Of a DNA stretch of 5,790 nt, positions 1-5,790 are shown piece by piece; the first letter of the stretch is position 1, and each line of letters begins with the position of its first letter. Position numbers and translations under genes: made by a program. Under the pieces are notes generated by a model. That model worked only from the letters and a program-made list of their open reading frames with translations. It searched no databases and was not told the DNA's origin. Source of the DNA: Proteiniphilum sp. GTDB lineage: Bacteria; Bacteroidota; Bacteroidia; Bacteroidales; Dysgonomonadaceae. The DNA is taken from the NCBI GenBank assembly GCA_012728465.1, contig JAAYFB010000147.1, positions 1 to 5,790 of the forward strand, read 5' to 3'.

Positions 1-1459
1 CTTTGACATTTATAATTATCTCATTTGACACCTTAGCTAGAAAGTCAAAAGGAAGTCGAGACCAATCAGCTGTAAGTGCATCTACTGAATTTACTGCACG
101 AAGAGCAACAGCATTTTCATACGTCCGCTCATCACCCATCATGCCTACCGATTGAATTGGAAGGAGGATAGCACCCGCTTGCCATACAGTATCGTAAAGC
201 CCATATTCGCGCAGCAATTTGATATAAATATCATCAGCATCTTGAAGGATACGCACCTTTTCGGGAGTAATATCTCCAAGTATGCGAACACCTAGTCCAG
301 GTCCAGGAAATGGATGACGATTAATTAGATGTGGTTGCATGCCCAGTTCAGTTCCTATCTTACGAACCTCATCTTTGAAAAGAAGCTTAAGTGGCTCGCA
401 TAACTTCAAATTCATCTTTTCGGGTAGCCCTCCCACATTGTGGTGGCTCTTAATAGTTACACCCGTTACGGATAACGATTCTATTATATCAGGATAAATA
501 GTGCCCTGCGCCAACCATTTAATATCTTTAAGCTTTCCAGCCTCTTCGTCAAAAACATCTATAAATCCACGACCAATAATTTTTCTTTTCTCTTCAGGGT
601 CTGTAACTCCCGCAAGCTCATTATAAAATCGCTCTTTGGCATCAACCCCAATAACGTTGAGACCTAAGTGCTCGTAATCTTCTAAAACCTTTTCGAATTC
701 ATTTTTGCGAAGCAATCCATGATCAACGAATATGCATGTGAGATTCTTACCGATAGCCTTGTTTAGTAAAACTGCAACCACCGACGAATCCACACCACCC
801 GAAAGGGCTAATATAACTTTATCGTTGCCTAGCTCCTCCTTAAGGTTCTTAACAGTGCTTTGTACAAATGTTTTTGGATTCCAATCTCTTTCGCACTTGC
901 AGATGCTCAAGAAGTTATTTATAATAGTCTCTCCACTTTCTGTATTAGGCGATTCGGGATGAAACTGGATACCCCATGTTTGTTCTCCAGCAACTTTATA
1001 TGCTACCGTATTGTCATTTTTGTCGATTGCTATTGTATTGTACGATTGAGGCAATTGTTCAAAACTATCCGAAACAGATGTCCAAGCGTTAATGTCATTA
1101 GGAATATCATTGAACAACTCATCTTTTTTCTCAACTATGCTTACTGCTTCTACACTTAGTTCACGCTCGTCATTTTTCTCAATAACAGCACCATCAAGTT
1201 TTGCAATAAATTGTGCTCCATATCCTATAGCAAGCACTGGATACTTCTTACGAATACCATCTAAATTGGCTTTAAAAGCATCCTCATCGTGCACAGAGTA
1301 TGGACTACCTGAGAGTATTACCCCTTTTACTGAATCGTCGTTGTGAGGAAACTTGTTAAAAGGAACTATTTCGCAAAATGTGTTTAATTCTCTTATTCTT
1401 CTACCTAAAAGCTGGGTTGTTTGCGAACCGAAATCGAGAATGATGATTTTTTCGTTCAT
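1..1459 (-). CDS. guaA: GMP synthase with a degenerate glutaminase domain, C-terminus cut by window edge
   Basis: The cytoplasmic family converts XMP, ATP and an amino donor to GMP, the last step of guanine nucleotide synthesis. The minus-strand frame opens with ATG at 1459-1457 ([16 protein letters not shown]) and stays open for 486 codons to the edge; about 20 residues are missing if the length is the usual ~507. Order: class I glutamine amidotransferase domain (about 1-185), ATP pyrophosphatase domain with intact P-loop SGGVDSS (220-226) and [12 protein letters not shown], then KSHHNVGG (337-344) and RHPFPGPGL (from 381) leading into the dimerisation domain. The glutaminase triad keeps His167 and Glu169 (QFHPE), but the nucleophile position in [10 protein letters not shown] is Gly79, where active enzymes have Cys. 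The usual MSHGD reads T-S-V-S-D and REYG reads RELS. Loss of glutaminase activity, and hence use of free ammonia, is my inference. Family identity is near certain; whether it is the cell's main GMP synthase or a second paralog cannot be told here. Confidence 0.95.
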   Translation of the reverse strand, partial: MNEKIIILDFGSQTTQLLGRRIRELNTFCEIVPFNKFPHNDDSVKGVILSGSPYSVHDEDAFKANLDGIRKKYPVLAIGYGAQFIAKLDGAVIEKNDERELSVEAVSIVEKKDELFNDIPNDINAWTSVSDSFEQLPQSYNTIAIDKNDNTVAYKVAGEQTWGIQFHPESPNTESGETIINNFLSICKCERDWNPKTFVQSTVKNLKEELGNDKVILALSGGVDSSVVAVLLNKAIGKNLTCIFVDHGLLRKNEFEKVLEDYEHLGLNVIGVDAKERFYNELAGVTDPEEKRKIIGRGFIDVFDEEAGKLKDIKWLAQGTIYPDIIESLSVTGVTIKSHHNVGGLPEKMNLKLCEPLKLLFKDEVRKIGTELGMQPHLINRHPFPGPGLGVRILGDITPEKVRILQDADDIYIKLLREYGLYDTVWQAGAILLPIQSVGMMGDERTYENAVALRAVNSVDALTADWSRLPFDFLAKVSNEIIINVK

Positions 1460-1489
1460 ATATGATTATTTTAATTCATAATGGAAGCG

Positions 1490-1497
1490 CAAAGATA
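1490..1497 (-). promoter_or_regulatory. Bacteroidota -7 promoter box for guaA
   Basis: The plus strand reads CAAAGATA, so the minus strand reads TATCTTTG, an exact match to the Bacteroidota -7 consensus TAnnTTTG. It lies 30 bases upstream of the guaA ATG, which would give a leader of roughly 25 nucleotides. No convincing -33 TTTG element is present at the expected 18-21 base spacing, so the call rests on the -7 box and its position. Confidence 0.6.
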
Positions 1498-1581
1498 CAA
1501 AACTCTTGGTCTTTTGATGTTAATTGGTACCATCGGTATATTTTTTTTATTGTTACAAGTTTATAAATACAATTATTTAAC

Positions 1582-1589
1582 TATCTTTG
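1582..1589 (+). promoter_or_regulatory. Bacteroidota -7 promoter box for the TPR/nfeD/floA/udp operon
   Basis: TATCTTTG matches the consensus TAnnTTTG exactly. TTTA at 1560-1563 is a weak candidate for the -33 element, with 18 bases between it and the -7 box. Transcription would begin near 1595, leaving a leader of about 20 nucleotides before ATG 1615. I found no exact TAnnTTTG in the gaps before the three downstream genes, so this is probably the main promoter of the operon. Confidence 0.65.
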
Positions 1590-1614
1590 AAAGATTATAT
1601 TGTACAGATTGACA

Positions 1615-3033
1615 ATGAGATTTAAATATATCATAATATCACTATTATCACTGATTGCCCCGATAAGCTTATTTGGTCAATCAATCAATGATGCAAAGAG
1701 ATTGTATCAAGAGAAGAATTATGTCGAAGCAAAACCCATACTCGAAGAAGTATATTCTTCTTCACCAAACAATTCAGAAGCCAACAATATGCTTGGTGTA
1801 ATCGCCTTTGAAGAGGGAGAATATCTAAAAGCTCGTAAATACTTGGAGCTTGCATCACAAAAAAGAGTTACTGAATCTTACCTATATCTAGGAAGACTAT
1901 ACTCTTTGTTATACATGTTTGATGACGCCGAAAAGGAGTTCGTTAAATATGAAAAGGCTAACAGACGCAATAAAGTGGCTCTAGAAAATCTAGAAAATGA
2001 AAGAGAGGTGGCGAACAAGCTACAACGAATGGTGAATAGAACTGAGAATATTCAAATTATTGATAGTATAGTAGTGCCAAAGAGTGATTTTTTGGTTGCA
2101 TACAAGCTTAGTGCATCAAGTGGATATCTACAACCCGTAAATCAATTCTTCAAAAATCAAATAACAAATGACAAAGTGTTATTTACAAATGAGAGGAAAG
2201 ACAAGATATATTATTCACTTGAAGACTCAATAAATGGTAGTAAACTATATTCAATGGAAAAACTACTAGATGACTTTGGAAATGAAAAGCCACTATTTGA
2301 AGTATCAAGCCACAGTGGTAACCAAGCATACCCTTTCGTAATGACTGATGGTGTTACTATATATTTTGCATCAACTGGAAATGAATCCATTGGTGGATAC
2401 GATATATTTGTAACAAGATATAACTATAATACAAGCACCTACTTGGCACCCAATCAATTGAATATGCCTTTCAACTCACCGTTCAATGACTATATGATGG
2501 TTATAGATGACGAAAAAGGCATAGGATGGTTTGCTAGTGATCGCTTTCAACCAGATGGTTATGTATGTGTATATACATTTATTCCTTCGCAGAGAATTGT
2601 TTTAATCGACAGTGATAATGAAGAATACATCGCAGGTAGGGCCATGATATCATCAATAAAAGATAGCTGGGATAGTGCAATAGACTATTCAGATTTAATC
2701 GAATTATCAAAAAGAGACAATAATATAGAAATATCAAAATCAGCTGGGGATTTCGAGTTTATCATAAATGATCAAGTCACCTATCACACCTTGTCAGATT
2801 TTAAACATGGCGCTGCAAAAACATTATTCTCTCAATCGTTAGAATTAGAAAAAAATCTAAGCCAAATGATAATTAAATTGGATGGATTAAGAGAGCAATA
2901 TGCTAATGGAGCTAAAAATCAGGAAATAAGAACAGCTATATTAAATTTAGAGAATAGCGTTAATACTACCAAGCGGGAAGTGGAGTCATTAAAACTTCGT
3001 GCTAGAAATGAAGAGATAAGAAATACCTTTTAA
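1615..3033 (+). CDS. exported TPR and PD40 (WD40-like propeller) repeat protein
   Basis: This is a 472-residue exported protein of unknown precise function. It starts with a signal peptide: basic MRFK, a hydrophobic stretch to about residue 20, and probable cleavage after Gly21 (LFG/QS). No lipobox cysteine is visible, so a periplasmic or envelope location is likely. Residues 24-119 form about three tetratricopeptide repeats, followed by a charged helical linker (120-145). Residues about 187-322 contain PD40-type propeller blades: KIYYS, TIYFAST with SIGGYDIFV (249-266), and GWFASDR (304-310). Residues about 405-472 are charged and predicted helical, probably a coiled coil. TPR plus PD40 resembles the N-terminal half of PorE-like OmpA-family proteins of Bacteroidota, but there is no OmpA domain. 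ATG 1615 is preferred over the in-frame TTG at 1600, which lies almost on the predicted transcription start and would place extra residues before the signal peptide. nfeD begins 11 bases downstream, suggesting a shared role at the envelope (inference). Confidence 0.85.
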   Translation: MRFKYIIISLLSLIAPISLFGQSINDAKRLYQEKNYVEAKPILEEVYSSSPNNSEANNMLGVIAFEEGEYLKARKYLELASQKRVTESYLYLGRLYSLLYMFDDAEKEFVKYEKANRRNKVALENLENEREVANKLQRMVNRTENIQIIDSIVVPKSDFLVAYKLSASSGYLQPVNQFFKNQITNDKVLFTNERKDKIYYSLEDSINGSKLYSMEKLLDDFGNEKPLFEVSSHSGNQAYPFVMTDGVTIYFASTGNESIGGYDIFVTRYNYNTSTYLAPNQLNMPFNSPFNDYMMVIDDEKGIGWFASDRFQPDGYVCVYTFIPSQRIVLIDSDNEEYIAGRAMISSIKDSWDSAIDYSDLIELSKRDNNIEISKSAGDFEFIINDQVTYHTLSDFKHGAAKTLFSQSLELEKNLSQMIIKLDGLREQYANGAKNQEIRTAILNLENSVNTTKREVESLKLRARNEEIRNTF

Positions 3034-3044
3034 AATATTGTATT

Positions 3045-3536
3045 ATGACCTTTAACTTAGCAATTGTAGCTGCTTTAATTTTCCTAGGAGTGTTATTAAT
3101 CCTAATTGAAATATTCTTGCTACCAGGTTTTGGGATTGCCGGAATTGGTGGAATTGCATTTATGGGAGGCGGTGTATTCTTTGCATATTCCTATATTGGA
3201 GCAACTGCAGGAACCATCACATTGCTACTTTCATTACTACTCCTAGGTGGAGGGTTTGCATGGCTAATAAAATCCAAATCACTTAGTAAAATAGCATTAA
3301 CAGCAGATATTGCCGAGACAGTTGACAAAAGCGAGCTTAAAAAACTTGCTAAAGGAGACATCGGAACTACTATCTCTCGCCTCAATCCTATTGGCAAAGT
3401 AATGTTTGGTGAAGTTATAGTAGAAGGCAAATCATTTAGTGGTGAACTAATTGATGAAGATACAGAAGTAGAAGTTTTATATGTTGACTCATTTAATGTT
3501 ATAGTCAAATCCAAAAACAAAGAGACCACTTTATAA
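3045..3536 (+). CDS. NfeD-family membrane protein, short form without protease domain
   Basis: This 163-residue protein belongs to the short NfeD group, which partners SPFH/flotillin-type proteins. About three hydrophobic membrane segments occupy residues 5-25, 29-49 and 52-75, with the glycine-rich LLPGFGIAGIGGIAFMGGG typical of NfeD inside them. A charged linker leads to a C-terminal OB-fold domain (about 104-156): GDIGTTISRLNPIGKVMFGE, then VEVLYVDSFNVIVK. In the family this domain is soluble and thought to contact the partner. The long NfeD form carries an N-terminal ClpP-like serine protease; this protein begins directly with the membrane part and so lacks it. It lies 11 bases after the TPR/PD40 gene and 66 bases before floA, the classic NfeD-flotillin pairing. 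The ATG is preceded by an A/T-rich leader with no Shine-Dalgarno sequence, normal for the phylum. Confidence 0.9.
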   Translation: MTFNLAIVAALIFLGVLLILIEIFLLPGFGIAGIGGIAFMGGGVFFAYSYIGATAGTITLLLSLLLLGGGFAWLIKSKSLSKIALTADIAETVDKSELKKLAKGDIGTTISRLNPIGKVMFGEVIVEGKSFSGELIDEDTEVEVLYVDSFNVIVKSKNKETTL

Positions 3537-3602
3537 TATGAATAATAAATTCTATAAAGCATTAAAACTAAACTTTAATTATACACACTAAATTATTTAA
3601 TT

Positions 3603-4595
3603 ATGACACCATTTTCCATACCATTGATTATCACAATCGCTGTCATTGTGATATTCCTACTAATCTTTTTTCATTATGTCCCCTTCTTTTTGTGGATTAA
3701 TGCATTGTCAGCAAATGTTCGCATTTCACTAATTCAATTATTTTTGATGCGACTACGTCGAGTTCCACCTCATACCATTGTTTATGCAATGATAGAGGCA
3801 CACAAAGCGGGACTAAAGACTGTAACCCGAGACGACCTAGAGGCTCACTACCTTGCTGGTGGACATGTGGAGCAAGTTGTACACGCACTTGTATCAGCTT
3901 CAAAAGCAAACATAGATCTTCCCTTTCAAATGGCAACCGCAATAGACCTAGCTGGTCGTGATGTGCTAGAGGCAGTTAGAATGTCGGTTAACCCAAAGGT
4001 TATAGACACACCACCAGTATCAGCAGTAGCAATTGATGGTATCCAGTTAATAGCAAAAGCACGTGTTACCGTTCGTGCAAACATCAAGCAATTGGTGGGA
4101 GGTGCTGGAGAAGAAACCATTCTTGCACGTGTTGGTGAAGGTATTGTCTCCTCAATTGGTTCAGCGTCTTCGCATAAATCTGTTTTGGAAAATCCAGACT
4201 CAATTTCTAAACTTGTATTAAGAAAAGGACTAGATGCTGGTACTGCATTCGAAATACTATCGATTGACATAGCTGATATTGACATAGGTAAAAATATTGG
4301 TGCTGTACTTCAAATGGATCAAGCTCAAGCAGACAAAAATATTGCCCAAGCACGTGCAGAAGAGCGTCGTGCAATGGCTATAGCACAAGAACAAGAGATG
4401 AAAGCTAAGGCACAAGAAGCCCGTGCAAAAGTTATTGAAGCGGAAGCACAAGTGCCAATTGCTATGGCAGAAGCATTTAGAAGTGGAAATCTTGGAATTA
4501 TGGACTACTATCGCATGGAGAATATCAAAGCTGATACTGATATGCGAGACTCAATTTCTAAACCACAAGGTGGTGGAAAGAATGACAATAAATAG
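3603..4595 (+). CDS. floA: flotillin-like protein FloA (UPF0365 / YqfA family)
   Basis: FloA is an SPFH-related protein that gathers into membrane foci and organises functional membrane microdomains; the best-studied member is Bacillus subtilis FloA (YqfA). This one has 330 residues, the usual length. Residues about 5-30 form one hydrophobic membrane-inserting segment. The SPFH core follows, with the family-typical stretches [20 protein letters not shown] (52-71), a [16 protein letters not shown] region, [21 protein letters not shown] sequence (144-160) and [22 protein letters not shown] (about 166-187). From about 236 to 292 there is an Ala/Glu-rich coiled coil ([20 protein letters not shown]), the oligomerisation region, then [17 protein letters not shown] and a polar Gly/Lys/Asn tail. 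Its place directly after an NfeD gene fits the known genetic and physical pairing. Identity is very secure; its cargo in this organism cannot be inferred. Confidence 0.95.
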   Translation: MTPFSIPLIITIAVIVIFLLIFFHYVPFFLWINALSANVRISLIQLFLMRLRRVPPHTIVYAMIEAHKAGLKTVTRDDLEAHYLAGGHVEQVVHALVSASKANIDLPFQMATAIDLAGRDVLEAVRMSVNPKVIDTPPVSAVAIDGIQLIAKARVTVRANIKQLVGGAGEETILARVGEGIVSSIGSASSHKSVLENPDSISKLVLRKGLDAGTAFEILSIDIADIDIGKNIGAVLQMDQAQADKNIAQARAEERRAMAIAQEQEMKAKAQEARAKVIEAEAQVPIAMAEAFRSGNLGIMDYYRMENIKADTDMRDSISKPQGGGKNDNK

Positions 4596-4627
4596 TCTGC
4601 CAACTATTAATTTTTAAATATAAAATT

Positions 4628-5494
4628 ATGAGAATAATACCTAGCTCCGAATTTATAATTAACCCTGATGGAAGTGCATTCCATCTTCATATAAAGCCAG
4701 AGCAACTATCTGACAAGATCATTATGATGGGCGACCCAGATCGTGTTACCCTCACTGCTTCCTTTCTAGATAGTATTGAGTGTGATATACAAAGCCGAGA
4801 GTTTCATACCGTTACAGGAACATATAAAGGCAAACGAATTACCGTATTATCACATGGCATAGGAACTGACAATATAGACATAGTTCTTACAGAATTAGAT
4901 GCTCTTGCAAATATTGAGTTCGAGACTAGAACTGTGAAAGAGGAGTTTAAGCAATTATCAATGGTGCGAATAGGCACTTCAGGAGGTATGCAACCACATT
5001 GCCCAGTAGGATCGTATGTTGTTTCTGAAAAGTCAATTGGCTTTGATGGAGTTATACACTATTATGCTGGCTCGAGAGATGTTTGTGATATTGAGTTTGA
5101 AGATGCTTTTCAAAAGCATGTCAATTGGTCTCCATATCACTGCTCTCCGTATGTTGTAAACTCTGATGAAGAGCTAGTTGATAGAATAGGTTTTGACATG
5201 ATAAAAGGAGTAACCATATCGGCAATAGGTTTCTATGGACCTCAAGGCCGACATGTTAGGCTCCCATTGGCAGATCCAAACTTGAATGCAAAAATTGAAT
5301 CTTTTAGATTTGATGGTAGTTCTATTACTAATTATGAGATGGAAAGCTCAGCAATAGCAGGGCTAAGCAAAATGATGGGCCATAAGGCTATGACTGTGTG
5401 CACTATTATTGCAAACAGAGTAGCTCTAGACTCAGATGCGAACTATAAAGGCTCTATCGAAGAGCTTTTAAAGACTGTTCTTGAAAGAATATAG
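4628..5494 (+). CDS. udp: nucleoside phosphorylase, probably uridine phosphorylase
   Basis: The predicted reaction is phosphorolysis of uridine to uracil and ribose 1-phosphate in pyrimidine salvage, in the cytoplasm. The 288-residue protein belongs to the PNP/UDP family and aligns by eye with Escherichia coli Udp along its length. His19 in AFHL corresponds to the N-terminal subunit-interface His. GDPDRV (35-40) and RIGTSGGMQPH (114-124) give the phosphate-binding Gly and Arg. FYGPQGR (202-208) carries Gln206 and Arg208, the pair that recognises uracil and separates uridine from purine nucleoside phosphorylases. NYEMES (235-240) is the ribose-binding motif, and IIANR (260-264) matches the Udp strand with its conserved Arg. 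Compared with E. coli Udp (253 residues) it has about 11 extra residues near 97-110. It lies 32 bases after floA with no evident promoter between, and a strong hairpin follows, so it appears to be the last gene of the operon. Substrate choice beyond uridine is unproven. Confidence 0.85.
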   Translation: MRIIPSSEFIINPDGSAFHLHIKPEQLSDKIIMMGDPDRVTLTASFLDSIECDIQSREFHTVTGTYKGKRITVLSHGIGTDNIDIVLTELDALANIEFETRTVKEEFKQLSMVRIGTSGGMQPHCPVGSYVVSEKSIGFDGVIHYYAGSRDVCDIEFEDAFQKHVNWSPYHCSPYVVNSDEELVDRIGFDMIKGVTISAIGFYGPQGRHVRLPLADPNLNAKIESFRFDGSSITNYEMESSAIAGLSKMMGHKAMTVCTIIANRVALDSDANYKGSIEELLKTVLERI

Positions 5495-5503
5495 CCAATT
5501 ACT

Positions 5504-5545
5504 ATTCATCTTTGTAGTGAAATGTTTATCACTACAAAGATGAAT
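5504..5545 (+). terminator. 17-bp perfect hairpin after the phosphorylase gene
   Basis: ATTCATCTTTGTAGTGA (5504-5520) and TCACTACAAAGATGAAT (5529-5545) are exact reverse complements separated by an 8-base loop. The hairpin begins 9 bases past the udp stop codon. It is the natural end of the upstream operon, but no T-tract follows either arm, so it could equally be an RNA-stabilising 3' end or a bidirectional barrier. The structure is certain; the terminator role is inferred from position. Confidence 0.7.
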
Positions 5546-5574
5546 TCTATCGGTTATATTACTATTACACAAAT

Positions 5575-5594
5575 AATTCAGAATTATCTGAATT
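5575..5594. repeat. short inverted repeat upstream of the M16 peptidase gene
   Basis: AATTCAG (5575-5581) and CTGAATT (5588-5594) form a perfect 7-bp dyad with a 6-base spacer, 57 bases before the peptidase ATG. Its size and place suit a dimeric regulator's operator or a weak hairpin. In AT-rich DNA such a dyad can arise by chance, and no known operator is recognised. Confidence 0.35.
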
Positions 5595-5651
5595 TACTAC
5601 TTAATTCATACCTAGTATAATTAAGATATTTTTTAACTAAAATAGTGAAAT

Positions 5652-5790
5652 ATGAAAAAACTATTATCCTTGTTATTAGTTGCAGTTACATTTGCAGCTA
5701 TGGCACAACAAAACCCACCGCAACCTATTGACCCTAATATTAAAAAGGGCGTACTAGAGAATGGACTGACGTATTACATACGTCACAACA
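5652..5790 (+). CDS. exported M16-family zinc metallopeptidase, N-terminal fragment
   Basis: Only the first 46 residues lie in the window. ATG 5652 opens a clear signal peptide (MKKLLSLLLVAVTFAAMAQQ) with probable cleavage after AMA. The mature start is proline-rich and runs into KKGVLENGLTYYIRHN, the characteristic first strand of M16 (insulinase/pitrilysin/PqqL-type) peptidases of Bacteroidota. Members are usually about 900 residues or more, with a zinc-binding HxxEH motif that would appear some 30-40 residues past the window end, so catalytic competence cannot be judged here. The likely location is the periplasm. It follows the 17-bp hairpin and a 106-base spacer and so is probably its own transcription unit. 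TATTTTTT at 5627-5634 is only a one-mismatch match to the -7 box, so its promoter is unclear. Confidence 0.8.
   Translation, partial: MKKLLSLLLVAVTFAAMAQQNPPQPIDPNIKKGVLENGLTYYIRHN

Noticed and set aside
732..1346. Three overlapping plus-strand open frames (732-962, 860-1159, 1092-1346)
   Set aside because: All lie antisense to the well-conserved guaA frame and their translations show no recognisable domain; they are shadows.
1528..1548. Small hairpin TACC-ATC-GGTA followed by eight T residues, resembling an intrinsic terminator
   Set aside because: The stem is only 4-5 bp and lies upstream of the plus-strand promoter, where no known transcript would need ending; the T-run is ordinary for this AT-rich spacer.
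1600..1614. TTG at 1600 as start of the TPR/PD40 protein
   Set aside because: It falls about 5 bases from the predicted transcription start and adds residues before a textbook signal peptide beginning at ATG 1615.
3537..3602. Internal promoter or small gene in the nfeD-floA gap
   Set aside because: No TAnnTTTG box, no strong hairpin and no open frame of note; it looks like plain AT-rich spacer.
3191..4451. Minus-strand open frames opposite nfeD and floA
   Set aside because: They are antisense to clear family members, show no recognisable domain, and follow the codon pattern of the sense genes.
4423..4617. Plus-strand 64-codon frame overlapping the end of floA
   Set aside because: It is an alternative frame within the floA coiled-coil region and has no family signature.
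5627..5634. TATTTTTT as the -7 box of the M16 gene
   Set aside because: It has one mismatch at the important final G and no -33 partner; too weak to list in an AT-rich spacer.

Overview
The window looks like chromosomal DNA from a member of the Bacteroidota, probably Bacteroidales. It is AT-rich. Two intergenic boxes match the Bacteroidota -7 promoter consensus TAnnTTTG exactly. Start codons lack Shine-Dalgarno sequences and follow A/T-rich leaders. The proteins (GuaA, a TPR/PD40 exported protein, the NfeD/FloA pair, an M16 peptidase with an NGLTYYIRHN N-terminus) are of the kind seen in that phylum. I cannot name a genus. I see no IS element, phage gene, CRISPR array, tRNA or rRNA, and no gene-free stretch reaches 300 bases.

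Layout: on the minus strand, positions 1-1459 hold guaA (GMP synthase), lacking about its last 20 codons at the window edge. A 155-base divergent intergenic region (1460-1614) carries a promoter box for each direction. On the plus strand follow an exported TPR/PD40 protein (1615-3033), an NfeD-family membrane protein (3045-3536), the flotillin-like protein FloA (3603-4595) and a uridine phosphorylase-like enzyme (4628-5494). The gaps are 11, 66 and 32 bases, so these four probably form one operon ending at a 17-bp perfect hairpin (5504-5545). A new unit then begins with an exported M16 metallopeptidase (5652 onward), cut off by the window end.

How the genes work together: NfeD and FloA are an established pair that organises membrane microdomains. 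The exported TPR/PD40 protein, encoded immediately upstream, is a candidate periplasmic or envelope partner. The phosphorylase salvages uridine and has no obvious link to membrane organisation. guaA, on the other strand, makes GMP from XMP.

The most notable observation is in guaA. The N-terminal glutaminase domain has glycine where the catalytic cysteine belongs (G79), and two other glutaminase motifs are also degraded, while the ATP pyrophosphatase and C-terminal parts look fully conserved. The protein is therefore probably an ammonia-dependent GMP synthase or a diverged paralog. Otherwise this is largely a housekeeping region; I did not find a clear new defence or mobile system.
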